This document shows, piece after piece, positions 36,734 to 46,263 of a stretch of 64,000 bases of DNA (its first letter is position 1; the number at the start of each line of letters is the position of its first letter). Source of the stretch: Paenibacillus sp. JJ-223 (GTDB lineage: Bacteria; Bacillota; Bacilli; Paenibacillales; Paenibacillaceae); contig NZ_CAKMMP010000002.1 in NCBI RefSeq assembly GCF_927798175.1, positions 62,001 to 126,000 on the forward strand, written 5' to 3'. The notes below the pieces were generated by a model. It did no database searches. It worked only from the letters and a program-made list of their open reading frames with translations, and was not told the DNA's origin. A program made the position numbers and the translations under genes.

Positions 36734-37621
36734 CTATCCAATCGTCACTTTATAGTATTGCAGCACATTATCTGTATAAAAGCCGGCACATCGGTATAAC
36801 CCCGCCGCAGCTGCATTGAATTCATCCACACAAATAGATACCTCATGGATCGAATCTTTGAAAAACAGGTCATTGAGCGCGGCATAAAGCAAATTTTTTC
36901 CGATTCCCTTCCCTCGGTACTGTTCATCTACGGCTATATACTCAATGTTGCCTTCCTGAAAATCCGGCTCAGCTTCAGTATAACAATACCCTGCAAAATC
37001 CCCTTCGACGATGGCAACATATAATCTGTTGTCTTCTTTATTGGCAAGCTGCAGCACATTTTCCGCATTATAATACGTATTCGGAAACGCTCTGGCATGC
37101 AAACGAATAAAGTCTTCATGCCACTCAGGAGAAATCTTCTGAACAGCGTGGTCCAAGCTCCAGGAGCATCCAGGCTTTTTCAATTTCATGATCATGTGCC
37201 CGCCCATTTTTTGGGCCTGTAAATATTCCATGAACTCGTGACTTCGAACATTCTCCTTATTGTAAAATCCATGGTATTCCCTAACCACATTTCCAACTTT
37301 AGCGATGCCACGGTTCCACAAATCAGCAGCAACGGTTATGTAATCTTGATCTGTACCGTCAACATAGGGCCCCCACATCTCCGCATTCCCGGTCTCTTCA
37401 TCGATGTTCAGCCCCAGCACTCCGATGATTCGATCATTTTCCAATACCTGCGTGAAATAACGCTCCCACCTTCCTTCCCCATTAAATTCCTCATGAAGGG
37501 TTTTAAGGATTTCGTCTTCCTGTTCACCTACGTAACCGATATGGTGTCTCTTTTGCACATTAAGTTCGGCAATGAATTTGGAGATCCGCGCTAATTGGTC
37601 CAACCCCAAACTTCCATTCAT
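36734..37621 (-). CDS. Tandem GNAT acetyltransferase domain protein
   Basis: A 295-aa protein with two GNAT folds in tandem. The C-terminal copy is complete (NIEYIAVDEQYRGKGIGKNL with the acetyl-CoA loop, CVDEFNAAAAGLYRCAGF). The N-terminal copy is degenerate: it has a beta-strand pattern (RIIGVLGLNIDEETGNAEMW) but no RGxGxG loop. GGGAGG is 8 nt before the ATG at 37621. Tandem GNATs often have one structural and one catalytic copy. Substrate unknown. Confidence 0.87.
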   Translation of the reverse strand: MNGSLGLDQLARISKFIAELNVQKRHHIGYVGEQEDEILKTLHEEFNGEGRWERYFTQVLENDRIIGVLGLNIDEETGNAEMWGPYVDGTDQDYITVAADLWNRGIAKVGNVVREYHGFYNKENVRSHEFMEYLQAQKMGGHMIMKLKKPGCSWSLDHAVQKISPEWHEDFIRLHARAFPNTYYNAENVLQLANKEDNRLYVAIVEGDFAGYCYTEAEPDFQEGNIEYIAVDEQYRGKGIGKNLLYAALNDLFFKDSIHEVSICVDEFNAAAAGLYRCAGFYTDNVLQYYKVTIG

Positions 37622-37796
37622 GCCATCCACCTCCCTGCCCCAAGAACACTTACCAACGGGACATAAGTATTGGGAAAATCGATACCAAGTTCAGATTCTT
37701 GATGATACAAAATCATACATTTAAATACATAATTTCACAACACATCTTCTCTTTCAAATGAATTCAGTTCTTATGTCTTTCAATCTACAAAACTAC

Positions 37797-37838
37797 GAAA
37801 AAATGCCTTAGTCCCACAGATTGTGGAACCAAGGCATT
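37797..37838 (-). terminator. Rho-independent terminator of GH94 gene
   Basis: On the minus strand AATGCCTT...GTTCCACA pairs with TGTGGGAC...AAGGCATT, followed by T-run. Confidence 0.9.
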
Positions 37839-37854
37839 CGCCACTTTGTTAACT

Positions 37855-40800
37855 TTACATGTAGATATCAACAACTGCACGCTCAGTGCTGCTGCTTGCC
37901 TGTCTGAACTTGTCCAGCGAAATGCAGAGGCCGCCCTGACGGTAACGGTTATTCGTTTGCTCACCGGATACGTCTTTGCCGTCCACGGCTACGCGCTGCA
38001 CACCCGTGCTGCCGTTCAGGTGGTACACAAAGGTTACGGGGGTACCGGCGTACTCGAATTCGAACTGCATGCCGTCCAATTCGGGAGGAAGCACCGGGTC
38101 GATTACGAGATCGCCGCCGTCCTGCCGAATGCCCAGCGCATTGGAGATCAGCTGGTTCATGTAGATCCCCGGGCCGCTGGAGTAGATTCTCCATCCGCCT
38201 TTGACCGGAACGGCTCCCGTGCGGAGCTGTTCGAAATGCTCCTGCGCCTCGTAACGCGTGTTGAACTTGCCGTCCGAGCTGCTGAAGTACGCATTCGCTT
38301 GGCGAATCTCCGCGTTCGGCACCACTTCGCCGATGCCGACCGGGTTGATGATCGCAAGGCCGTTCCACACTTGATCGGTTTTGCCCAGCTTCGCCATCGC
38401 TTCCACGTAACGGATGTGGGCATGCACGTACTGCAGGCCGATTTCCCGTCCGAAGTTGGACGCCTGCTCCGCACGTTTGAAATGCGAGCTAACGCCGCCG
38501 GCATACTGTGCCGGGCGGTTCATCAGGCGAACGCCGTCCGGGCACAGGAACTGCTCGCGAATCAAAGCATAGTGCGCTTCGGCTTGCTCCGGCGTCAACA
38601 GTTCGCCGATCATGCTGCGCGTCATCGGCAGCAGGCGGTACTGAATGCCTGTTTCTTCGTCGGTTGGATGCAGCATCAATTTCGGTTGGTCGGCGTGCTC
38701 CATGTATACGAAGCCAGGAATCACGTCCGTGCCGAGCATATAGCGGTTGAAGTCGCCGCGAATGCCTTCAGCCAAAGCGCCCAGCTCTTTGGCAAAGGCC
38801 GCGTCTTTCTGTTGCAGCGCCCCGGACAGCACCTTCATCGCTTGGTACGTCAAGGCCACGGTCCAGCTGCTGACCATATATTGCTTCAGCTGTGCATTGG
38901 CCGGCTGGAGTGTATCGTCCCAGTCGCCGTCGCCGTACGAGGACAGGAACGTGTCGTGCAGGAAATGGGTACGAATGTACTCGATCTCTTTTTTCGCATG
39001 CTCCAGCACCGTGAACGTTTCGTCCGTAAAGCCAAACTCATGTTTAACCGTATAAGGAACCTTCTCGTCCAAAATCGCATAATCGCGGGTCGACGTCAGA
39101 TAGTCTGCCAGCACTTTCAATGGCCAAACGATAATGTCGCCATGGCTCTCTTCCTGCTGGATCGCATAATAGTTGTCGAACATGAACCATTGCGGCCAGC
39201 TGCCGTCGTCTTCGTATTGATGCGTGTACACCATTTTGATGATGTCCCGGACTTGCTCGTATTTCTGGGTAGCCATGAAATATTCCACCGGTCCCTGACA
39301 TACGTCGCGCGTTCCCCATGCGGCACCGCCGTATTGCTCCAGTCCGTGAGGTACGGAGTAGTGAACAAGCATGTTGTGGGTATACCACCAAGCCAGTGCG
39401 TTGACTTTAAAGAGATCCTCCGCGCTTTGTCCTTCTCCGCGGGACAGGCGGAACCCGTTCATCACCCCTGCGAAAAATTCGCGGTATGCCTGCACTTCTT
39501 CCTCAAAGGACAGCGCCTTCGCCTCGGCTGTGCCGTTCGCGCCCTGCTCCAAAACGCCTTCAATCGTCATCGTCCATTCGCTGGAGCTATCCAGGCTTAA
39601 CACGACGAGAGACGCGCTTCCGCTTCCTACGCCGCTCGCCAGTAAGGTCTCGTCCCCTGCGGCAATGGATGCACCTTCCACGGATAACCGGTATTGCAGC
39701 CCTGGATACGCCGAGGAACTGATCGCTTTCGGATCGGCCTTAAACACGAGCACTTGGCCTTCCTGCACCATATGCAGCGGATATTCGTACTCGTTTACGT
39801 TCATCGTGATCTGGTTGGTCACTAGGTAACGGTATGCCTTGCCGCTGGCAGAACTTACGTTGAGGCGCACTTCTGTTGCAGCAGTTGTGGTATAGTTCGT
39901 CACCACGATCATATCGGATGCGGTTTTGTACATCCAGCGCACGTAGTTGAAGCCGATTTCGAACAGGGATGGCATCGTCAGCAGGCGGTATTTCCCGTCC
40001 ATTTCCACGTAGATGCGCTGTCCTGCCGTTTTTGGCACGTTCAACGCGTTCCGCGCATTGCTCATCATTTTGTTGAAATTGGTGTTGCCGATGACCAGTT
40101 GGGAATTGAAAATGCCGTAAATATACGAGGTCGTCGTAATGACCGGCGTTCCGAGCTTCACGTTGCGCCCGCTCATCAGAATATGACCGTGCGGACGCTC
40201 CACCAGCAATTCCTTCGCTTTCAGCACAACATGCTCATAGTTCTCCGTAAAGAAGGACAGCAGCTTGCCCTCGCCGCGCTCTTCCTGATGGCGCTGCGGG
40301 AATAAGGCTTGCACCTCTTCTTCGGACATGTCGAGCGCAGCCAGAGGTTCGCCGATCATGGAGGAGCGTTTCACTTGCTCCAACGTTTCGCCGCTTTTCA
40401 GGCTGCGGTTTTGCACGGATTCCCAAGCAGCTTCGATCTCTTCTCCATATTCCAATGCAGTGATGGCGGCAGCATGATCCGGTTTGGCCAATCCGTAAAA
40501 TACCACTCGTGCTTCGCCGTCCAGCTTCAGCAGTTCGGATTGCAGGGCCGTGTAAGCAAACTCATATTGATACGTTTCATTGGCCAATTTGGCATGCTTC
40601 AAGCTTTCCGGTTCATTCGTTTCCTTATAAGACAATCCGAAGAACTGAAAACCGTCCGTGGAGTATCCAACCGCCCTCGTGAGCGAGCCTTGCTGCATGT
40701 ACGGAAATGCACCGCCTTGCGGTTGGTTTTGACGCGAGCATACGACGAATCCTTTGGCTCCATCCTCGAATACCGCATGATCGATATACTGCGACAGATA

Positions 40801-41244
40801 CGCTTCATTGCTGCGCACGGCTCCCGGATCGGCCAAACCGATATCCTGCCCGTAAACGACGTCTACGCCGTCATGTTGTCCATTCAGCGTTACGTCCCAG
40901 AACCACACGCCTTGCGAGGTTGCCGTAAATACGACCCGATAACCGATCGCTTGCCCGACCCCTTCCGGCTGTACGCTGCCTTCCCAGATCAGTTGATCGC
41001 CAGCTTCCCCACCATGGGACAGCTTGCTGCCGGAATGAACGCCCAGCAGCGGATACGCGCTAATGGATTCTCCTTCATACACCCGCAAGTACAGATTGTT
41101 CAAAGAACCGTCGAGCGGATTGCCGAGCAGTTGATTCAGCATCGTGCTGCCCAAAGAAGCCTGGTACAGGTCGCCGCTGTTCATGAAAGTAAAAGTCAGG
41201 TCCCCGGCCTTCAGACGGATGGATTCATGTGTTTTCGTTGTCAA
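37855..41244 (-). CDS. GH94 glycoside phosphorylase, probable 1,2-beta-oligoglucan phosphorylase
   Basis: A cytoplasmic ~1129-aa family GH94 enzyme. The N-terminal half is beta-sandwich-like (YDQ/VVYGQDIGLADPGA). The C-terminal half is the (alpha/alpha)6 barrel with WYTHNMLVHYSVPHGLEQYG, WGTRDVCQGPVEYF and the acid motif SYGDGDWDDTLQ (about residues 771-782), where the general-acid Asp of GH94 lies. The length fits 1,2-beta-oligoglucan phosphorylases (about 1100 aa) better than cellobiose or chitobiose phosphorylases (about 800 aa). It would phosphorolyse sophoro-oligosaccharides to glucose-1-phosphate. TTG at 41244 is chosen because AAGGAG is 8 nt upstream; the GTG at 41253 abuts that site. 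A LacI operator lies 42 nt upstream. Confidence 0.85.
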   Translation of the reverse strand: MTTKTHESIRLKAGDLTFTFMNSGDLYQASLGSTMLNQLLGNPLDGSLNNLYLRVYEGESISAYPLLGVHSGSKLSHGGEAGDQLIWEGSVQPEGVGQAIGYRVVFTATSQGVWFWDVTLNGQHDGVDVVYGQDIGLADPGAVRSNEAYLSQYIDHAVFEDGAKGFVVCSRQNQPQGGAFPYMQQGSLTRAVGYSTDGFQFFGLSYKETNEPESLKHAKLANETYQYEFAYTALQSELLKLDGEARVVFYGLAKPDHAAAITALEYGEEIEAAWESVQNRSLKSGETLEQVKRSSMIGEPLAALDMSEEEVQALFPQRHQEERGEGKLLSFFTENYEHVVLKAKELLVERPHGHILMSGRNVKLGTPVITTTSYIYGIFNSQLVIGNTNFNKMMSNARNALNVPKTAGQRIYVEMDGKYRLLTMPSLFEIGFNYVRWMYKTASDMIVVTNYTTTAATEVRLNVSSASGKAYRYLVTNQITMNVNEYEYPLHMVQEGQVLVFKADPKAISSSAYPGLQYRLSVEGASIAAGDETLLASGVGSGSASLVVLSLDSSSEWTMTIEGVLEQGANGTAEAKALSFEEEVQAYREFFAGVMNGFRLSRGEGQSAEDLFKVNALAWWYTHNMLVHYSVPHGLEQYGGAAWGTRDVCQGPVEYFMATQKYEQVRDIIKMVYTHQYEDDGSWPQWFMFDNYYAIQQEESHGDIIVWPLKVLADYLTSTRDYAILDEKVPYTVKHEFGFTDETFTVLEHAKKEIEYIRTHFLHDTFLSSYGDGDWDDTLQPANAQLKQYMVSSWTVALTYQAMKVLSGALQQKDAAFAKELGALAEGIRGDFNRYMLGTDVIPGFVYMEHADQPKLMLHPTDEETGIQYRLLPMTRSMIGELLTPEQAEAHYALIREQFLCPDGVRLMNRPAQYAGGVSSHFKRAEQASNFGREIGLQYVHAHIRYVEAMAKLGKTDQVWNGLAIINPVGIGEVVPNAEIRQANAYFSSSDGKFNTRYEAQEHFEQLRTGAVPVKGGWRIYSSGPGIYMNQLISNALGIRQDGGDLVIDPVLPPELDGMQFEFEYAGTPVTFVYHLNGSTGVQRVAVDGKDVSGEQTNNRYRQGGLCISLDKFRQASSSTERAVVDIYM

Positions 41245-41285
41245 TTGGCTCACTCCTTAATGAAATGTACTACAAAGAACGATGA

Positions 41286-41301
41286 ATCGAAACGTTTCGA
41301 T
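41286..41301. promoter_or_regulatory. LacI-type operator upstream of GH94 gene
   Basis: ATCGAAACGTTTCGAT is a perfect 16-bp palindrome. The core GAAACGTTTC recurs twice upstream of the adjacent lacI gene, so the same repressor should bind all three. Confidence 0.85.
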
Positions 41302-41575
41302 TTTATTGGAAAACAATAGAGGTCCCTCTGGAAATTTACCTGAGCAGGCAAACTTCCATCGATGAACCTATATTACCTATGCATTGTCATGAGGCCGTTT
41401 CCCATGAACCGGGAGTTATGCCTCACTCCATGGGCCATTTGGCCAAGCTTGCCAAGCGCTGCCCAATGATTGGGGCAGCATACATATATACACTCAGCTG
41501 CTCCAGCACTCAGCCAATGACACCTCTTTACGCGCTGCCTTCCAGGCCCATTATGGGGTGGCCTGCAGGCAGCAG

Positions 41576-42592
41576 CTACGCAGGCGATACACCCGATTCG
41601 GCTTGCACAGCACGAACAGAGCGGCGCTCTACCATGTCGATCGTCAGCGTATAGGAGGGGTTGACCGCTTCGCCATTCAACATCTGGAACAGCAAATGCC
41701 CTGCGAGCGATCCGGCTTCGTGCTTGGGCTGGCGTACCGTCGTCAGCGGCGGGTGCACGTACTCCGACAGCTGAATATCGTCGAAGCCGATCACCGAGAT
41801 ATCTTCCGGCACCCGAATGCCGCTCTCCTCCAGCGCTTTCAATCCGCCGATCGCCATCTCGTCATTCCCGTAAAAAACCGCCGACGGAAGATCCTTTTGC
41901 ATGATCATCATCTTGGTTGCGCTATACCCGCCCTCGCGTACGAAATTCCCGCTCAGGCGCCATTTCGAGCGCTCTTCCAGGCCAGCCTCCTGCATCGCCC
42001 GGATATAACCTTGATATCTCAAAGCGTTATCGTACGAATTGGACGGCCCGCTGATATAAGCAATCGTCCGGTGGCCGCCTTGGATCAGATGACGCGTAGC
42101 CAAATATCCGCCCTGCTCCCCGTCCACAAGTACATTGACCAGATGGTCTCCGGACAAATGGCGGTCCATCACGATGATCGGAAAACGCTCCCCGGCCGAC
42201 TCCACCAAAATATCGTCATGGATGTTATGCGCCAAAACGATGGCTCCATCCACCCTCTTCTCACGCAAAAACCGCACGGCCGTCGAATCGCGGCCCCCCA
42301 TGGAGCTGCACGCGATCAGATCGTATCCGTTAGCCAACGCCACGTCCTGCACGCTGCGGATCAGTTCGGAATAATACGGACCCGACAAGTCGGTCAGGAT
42401 CAGCGCAATCGTATTGGTCCGGCTCCGCTTCAGGTCCATGGCAAAGCCGTTTTTGCGGTAATTCAGTTCCCGTGCTGCCTCGAGCACTTTAGCCCTGGTC
42501 TTGGCACTCACCTTGCTGTCCCCGTTCAATGCATAGGATGCCGTCGATAATGCCACACCTGCCAGCTTGGCCACATCCTTAATCGTTGCCAT
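41576..42592 (-). CDS. LacI-family transcriptional regulator
   Basis: A 338-aa repressor. The N-terminal LacI helix-turn-helix (ATIKDVAKLAGVALSTASYA) is followed by the hinge helix and a periplasmic-binding-protein-like sensor (TNTIALILTDLSGPYYSELI, VIGFDDIQLSEYVHPPLTTV). GAAGGGGCG precedes the ATG. It is 332 nt upstream of the GH94 gene in the same orientation. Three matching GAAACGTTTC palindromes are placed at the GH94 and lacI promoters, indicating local autoregulation and control of GH94 by a sugar inducer. Confidence 0.95.
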   Translation of the reverse strand: MATIKDVAKLAGVALSTASYALNGDSKVSAKTRAKVLEAARELNYRKNGFAMDLKRSRTNTIALILTDLSGPYYSELIRSVQDVALANGYDLIACSSMGGRDSTAVRFLREKRVDGAIVLAHNIHDDILVESAGERFPIIVMDRHLSGDHLVNVLVDGEQGGYLATRHLIQGGHRTIAYISGPSNSYDNALRYQGYIRAMQEAGLEERSKWRLSGNFVREGGYSATKMMIMQKDLPSAVFYGNDEMAIGGLKALEESGIRVPEDISVIGFDDIQLSEYVHPPLTTVRQPKHEAGSLAGHLLFQMLNGEAVNPSYTLTIDMVERRSVRAVQAESGVSPA

Positions 42593-42712
42593 TCCACGTT
42601 CGCCCCTTCTTACAAGAACAAAATCTCATTTTAACTACATTTTATACTGTAAATGGTTATAACAACCACTTAATTCTATACAAAAACATGATATTGATTT
42701 CCCTCATTTGAT

Positions 42713-42726
42713 TCGAAACGTTTCGA
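42713..42726. promoter_or_regulatory. Second LacI-type operator, in the lacI leader
   Basis: TCGAAACGTTTCGA is a perfect 14-bp palindrome about 120 nt before the lacI start and 170 bp from the promoter operator, a distance compatible with looping. A possible second promoter (TTGTAT, 16 bp, TATAAC) lies between it and the start codon. Confidence 0.8.
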
Positions 42727-42883
42727 GGTGTTTCCAAAAAAAATGGACCTGCTTGCGCCGGCTTGAATTCCAGTATACACACCCATCTACGTGGGTGCTC
42801 GTTCATCAAAACAACTTCAAAAAATGAAGAAGATGGAATAACGCCCATGTTGCTTTAAAAAAACAGCTTATAAAACCATGCAT

Positions 42884-42932
42884 TGAAACGTTTCGACACT
42901 ATCATTATAGACGGAGTTGACAGCGATTTCAA
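42884..42932 (-). promoter_or_regulatory. lacI promoter with LacI-type operator at the start site
   Basis: On the minus strand TTGAAA (42932-42927), a 17-bp spacer and TATAAT (42909-42904) form a near-consensus sigma-A promoter. The palindrome core GAAACGTTTC at 42885-42894 lies right at the predicted transcription start. Confidence 0.82.
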
Positions 42933-43048
42933 CCATTTTATCCATTTTCGCAGAATTAAGTATGCCCGCTGACTCGTTTTCGTCGTCATACACCCCATAA
43001 TTACGCAAAGGAAGGGCAGCCCGGACCCCCCCTTCTTTTGGTATTGCG

Positions 43049-44347
43049 TTAAGGAACGGTCCCCCTGCCCAAAATGGCGTCGGCCTGTTCCCGAAATTGC
43101 TGTGCCGCCTCTTCCGGCGTAATCCGGCCAAATAAAAGCTGGTCATATAAATCGCGCAGCACCAGGGTCACTTCCGGCGTCTCTACAGGGTCGGGAGGAT
43201 CGATGGGACTGCTGTTGTTTTCCACCCAATCGATATACTCGAATACCCGCGCCAATTCAGGCTCAACCAGCTGCTTCATCTGCTCTTTCACAGTGGAAGA
43301 TACGGGCACGCCCCGCTCTCCCTTGAGCAGCATATTGGCTTCCAAATCATTGACGAAAAAGCTGATGAATCGTGCAGCCTCCTCCTTGTGCCTGGAATTG
43401 CCCGCGATGGAGAAAAACATGCCCGGCTTCAGAAACAATCCTTTGTCATTGTCTGGTCCCGGCATCGGCGCGATGGATAAAAGCTTGCCATAACGCTGGA
43501 CGGTGCTGATGTACTGATTCGAATATCCCCAGCTGAATAACGCCTCGCCTCTGTAGAACGGATCACTATCCGGCTTGCCGATGTCCGAGGTCCAAATGTC
43601 TGGCGCAAAAATCAGCTTGCTCTTCGCCAAGCGCTGCATCCGGCCGAAGTAATCGACGAACAACGCATCATCCTCGTACCCGAGCCGTTTGCCGTCCTCG
43701 TCATATAACTTGTAGCCATGCTGCCTCAGATAATACGCAAAGAACTGTTCCGGGGTGAAATAGGTGCCCACGTAGACGTCTTTGCCGATCAGCTCTTCCC
43801 CCATCCGTTCAAAATCTTCCCATGTCCATTTCTCGGTTGGCTCCTCGATCCCTTGCGTCTTCAGGACTTCCGGATCGTACATGCTTAACATGGCATTGAC
43901 GCCGAGGCTAAGGCCATAGACCTTGCCGTCAATGCTTCCGCCTTGCACCTGCTGAGGATCCATGTCTTTCGTGTCGATTAGCCCTTTATCGATATACGGC
44001 GTCAAATCCTCCAAAAGCTGCAGCGAGCTGTACTGGGACAAGTAGGAAATGTCCATCTGAATGATATCGGGCAAGGCATTGCCCGCTGCGTGGGGGGCCA
44101 TCCTTTTCCAATATTCGTTGAAGCTGCTGTACTCGTATTCGATGCGTACGTGCGGGTTCATCTCCTCATACAGCTTGATAACGGCAATGGTCGCATCGTT
44201 GCGAAATTCGCCGCCCCACCAGGCTATGCGCAGCGTAACCGGTTCTTCCTCCACGATCATGCCGGGCCGATGGGCAAGCTGGGGTACACATCCCGCAAGG
44301 GCGATCATCATGCCGATGATCCCGATCATTCGCAGCCATCTTCCCAC
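43049..44347 (-). CDS. Family 1 solute-binding lipoprotein overlapping a sensor kinase gene
   Basis: A 432-aa lipoprotein with lipobox IALAGC (Cys19) and a MalE-like sugar-binding fold: VTLRIAWWGGEFRNDATIAV, NALPDIIQMDISYLSQYSSL and GEALFSWGYSNQY. Its start lies inside the 3' end of the upstream YesM-type kinase (22-nt overlap, 44326-44347), so both are made from one message in fixed ratio. No permease gene follows. It may thus present a sugar to the kinase rather than, or besides, serving an importer; this is inference. Confidence 0.92.
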   Translation of the reverse strand: MGRWLRMIGIIGMMIALAGCVPQLAHRPGMIVEEEPVTLRIAWWGGEFRNDATIAVIKLYEEMNPHVRIEYEYSSFNEYWKRMAPHAAGNALPDIIQMDISYLSQYSSLQLLEDLTPYIDKGLIDTKDMDPQQVQGGSIDGKVYGLSLGVNAMLSMYDPEVLKTQGIEEPTEKWTWEDFERMGEELIGKDVYVGTYFTPEQFFAYYLRQHGYKLYDEDGKRLGYEDDALFVDYFGRMQRLAKSKLIFAPDIWTSDIGKPDSDPFYRGEALFSWGYSNQYISTVQRYGKLLSIAPMPGPDNDKGLFLKPGMFFSIAGNSRHKEEAARFISFFVNDLEANMLLKGERGVPVSSTVKEQMKQLVEPELARVFEYIDWVENNSSPIDPPDPVETPEVTLVLRDLYDQLLFGRITPEEAAQQFREQADAILGRGTVP

Positions 44348-46092
44348 AGCTCTTCCTCCTTTGGCAGCGGCAGCATGACCGTAACCCGGGTTCCGTATCC
44401 CGGCCTGCTCTCCAATGCAATATCGTACTCTTCCCCAAAAGACAAACGCAATCGCTCCCTGATATTCAGCAGCCCGATGCCGGTGCCTCGCGTTTCCACT
44501 TCGCCGCGCAGCACGCGTTCCACATATTCCGGGGCCATGCCTGGACCATGGTCCTCAACGATGACCATGAGATTCTCAGCCTGCACCTCAGACCACACCC
44601 TGATCAGACATGGCCCGACTTGGGGCTCCAATCCGTATTGAATCGCATTTTCAATCAGCGGCTGCAGTGTCATCTTGGGTATGGAGCACCCAAGGTACGC
44701 AGCGGGTACGTCCAATCGGAAATCGAGCCGCTGCTGAAAACGATATTTCTGAATCGTAATGTAGTGATTGACGATTTCTAATTCTTCGGCCAGCGTGATG
44801 ACGTTTTTTTTGAAGCTGATGGACGCGCGCAGCAGGTACCCCAGCGATAGCACCATGCGGGATATTTGCTCCTGCCGGTTTTTTTTGGCCAGCCAGTGCA
44901 CCGAATCGAGCGCGTTGTACAAAAAGTGGGGGTTGATCTGGGCCTGCAGCGCCTTGAACTCGGTTTCCTTAATGACCAACCGGCTCGCATAATTTTCTTT
45001 AATCAGCGTATTGATGCGCGTGATCATTAGCCGATAGGTGCGCTGCAGCAGCCCCAGCTCATCCATCTGTTGGGACGCCGGCATGGAGATGCTGGCATCC
45101 ATGCTTCCAAGGTCACCGTGCTGCACTTCCTTCATTTGCAAAGTCAACTGTCGGATCGGCTTGGTGAGGCTGCGTGCAAACGCCATTCCCAGTCCCAGCA
45201 TAAACACGATGGCAATCAGATACACGACGACGAGCGCGTTTTTCAGCCAGATGATGCTCTGGAACACGTCTTCGTAAGAAACCATGTTGTAATAGCTCCA
45301 GCCTGTATGTCCCGATTTCTTCTGGGCCAGGAACACAGCCTTTCCGTTCAAATTTTTGATCTCATATCCACCGCTTCCGGGAAGCGGTTTCAAACCGGAG
45401 GATACTGACTCTGGAAGCTTGCGGTAGGGGTACACGACTTCGTCTCCCGCCTTCAGTACGATGTCGCTGTCCTCGCTGTCGATCCCGGCATAGTCCTCGA
45501 CGAGCCGTTCGATATGGATACGCAGAAACAGAATACCGACCGGCTCCAGCGTCATGGGTTCATAAGCCCGAACTTGGCGTACCAGGACCAGCATCGGATC
45601 GTCGTCATCGGGGTACAACCAGCGCACCGCGCCATCTGCCCGTTCGGCGGCCTGAATCATTCGATCGTATTTTTCCTGCGGCACGGTCAGCGTCTCGCCA
45701 TATTTGTTCACCATGCCTTGCGCATCAATCAGATGAACGGACTGCACGTATCGTGCAGTCCCGCTAATGTGCTCCCAGAGCCGATCCGTCATCTTCTTGC
45801 GTTCGATGAAGCTTGAGTAATCCGTCTCGTCCTGCAGCAGTGATTTGAGCGCCTTCTGAATGACGTTATCCGAAATGATATCGAGGGACAGTGCCTCCAA
45901 TTTTTTAAGCTCCACATCCACCGTGGAGGATGAAAGGTTCAGCAGCCTCGATGATTTGTCATACAGCTGTCGGTCGTAAACGGAGTACGTGTAATACAGG
46001 GAAGTGAACGCCAGCGTGATGACCAGGGCCATCATGAGCATAATCATGAGAAACATTTTCATTTTGATGCTTAATCTGCGGTAGGCTGTCAT
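44326..46092 (-). CDS. YesM-type sensor histidine kinase
   Basis: A 588-aa kinase. Membrane helix 1 (residues about 12-32, MFLIMLMMALVITLAFTSLY) and helix 2 (ALVVVYLIAIVFMLGLGMAF) flank an extracytoplasmic Cache-like sensor, then HAMP. The phospho-His is in LQAQINPHFLYNALDSVHWL; the ATPase boxes are LQPLIENAIQYGLE, EDHGPGM and GTGIGLLN. AAAGGAG is 10 nt before the ATG at 46092. The likely partner is the YesN-type regulator at 50.1 kb, with the LplABC-type genes between them. Confidence 0.94.
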   Translation of the reverse strand: MTAYRRLSIKMKMFLMIMLMMALVITLAFTSLYYTYSVYDRQLYDKSSRLLNLSSSTVDVELKKLEALSLDIISDNVIQKALKSLLQDETDYSSFIERKKMTDRLWEHISGTARYVQSVHLIDAQGMVNKYGETLTVPQEKYDRMIQAAERADGAVRWLYPDDDDPMLVLVRQVRAYEPMTLEPVGILFLRIHIERLVEDYAGIDSEDSDIVLKAGDEVVYPYRKLPESVSSGLKPLPGSGGYEIKNLNGKAVFLAQKKSGHTGWSYYNMVSYEDVFQSIIWLKNALVVVYLIAIVFMLGLGMAFARSLTKPIRQLTLQMKEVQHGDLGSMDASISMPASQQMDELGLLQRTYRLMITRINTLIKENYASRLVIKETEFKALQAQINPHFLYNALDSVHWLAKKNRQEQISRMVLSLGYLLRASISFKKNVITLAEELEIVNHYITIQKYRFQQRLDFRLDVPAAYLGCSIPKMTLQPLIENAIQYGLEPQVGPCLIRVWSEVQAENLMVIVEDHGPGMAPEYVERVLRGEVETRGTGIGLLNIRERLRLSFGEEYDIALESRPGYGTRVTVMLPLPKEEELWEDGCE

Positions 46093-46263
46093 GGCAAGTG
46101 CGCTCCTTTGCACCACGTGTTAACACTACTTATATCACATGGAGGGGAGACTTTCTGTCGAATTGGGACAGGACGGCCAAAGTATGACCATGAATGCATA
46201 TTGCCCATCCGATGAAGCCGTTTCCCGCATATCGCCTGCGATCACCATCTAATATGAAAACGG

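Noticed and set aside
41302..41575. Small gene between lacI and the GH94 gene
   Set aside because: Frames there are short, overlap the lacI end and lack ribosome binding sites; the region is better read as lacI 3' end plus GH94 promoter.
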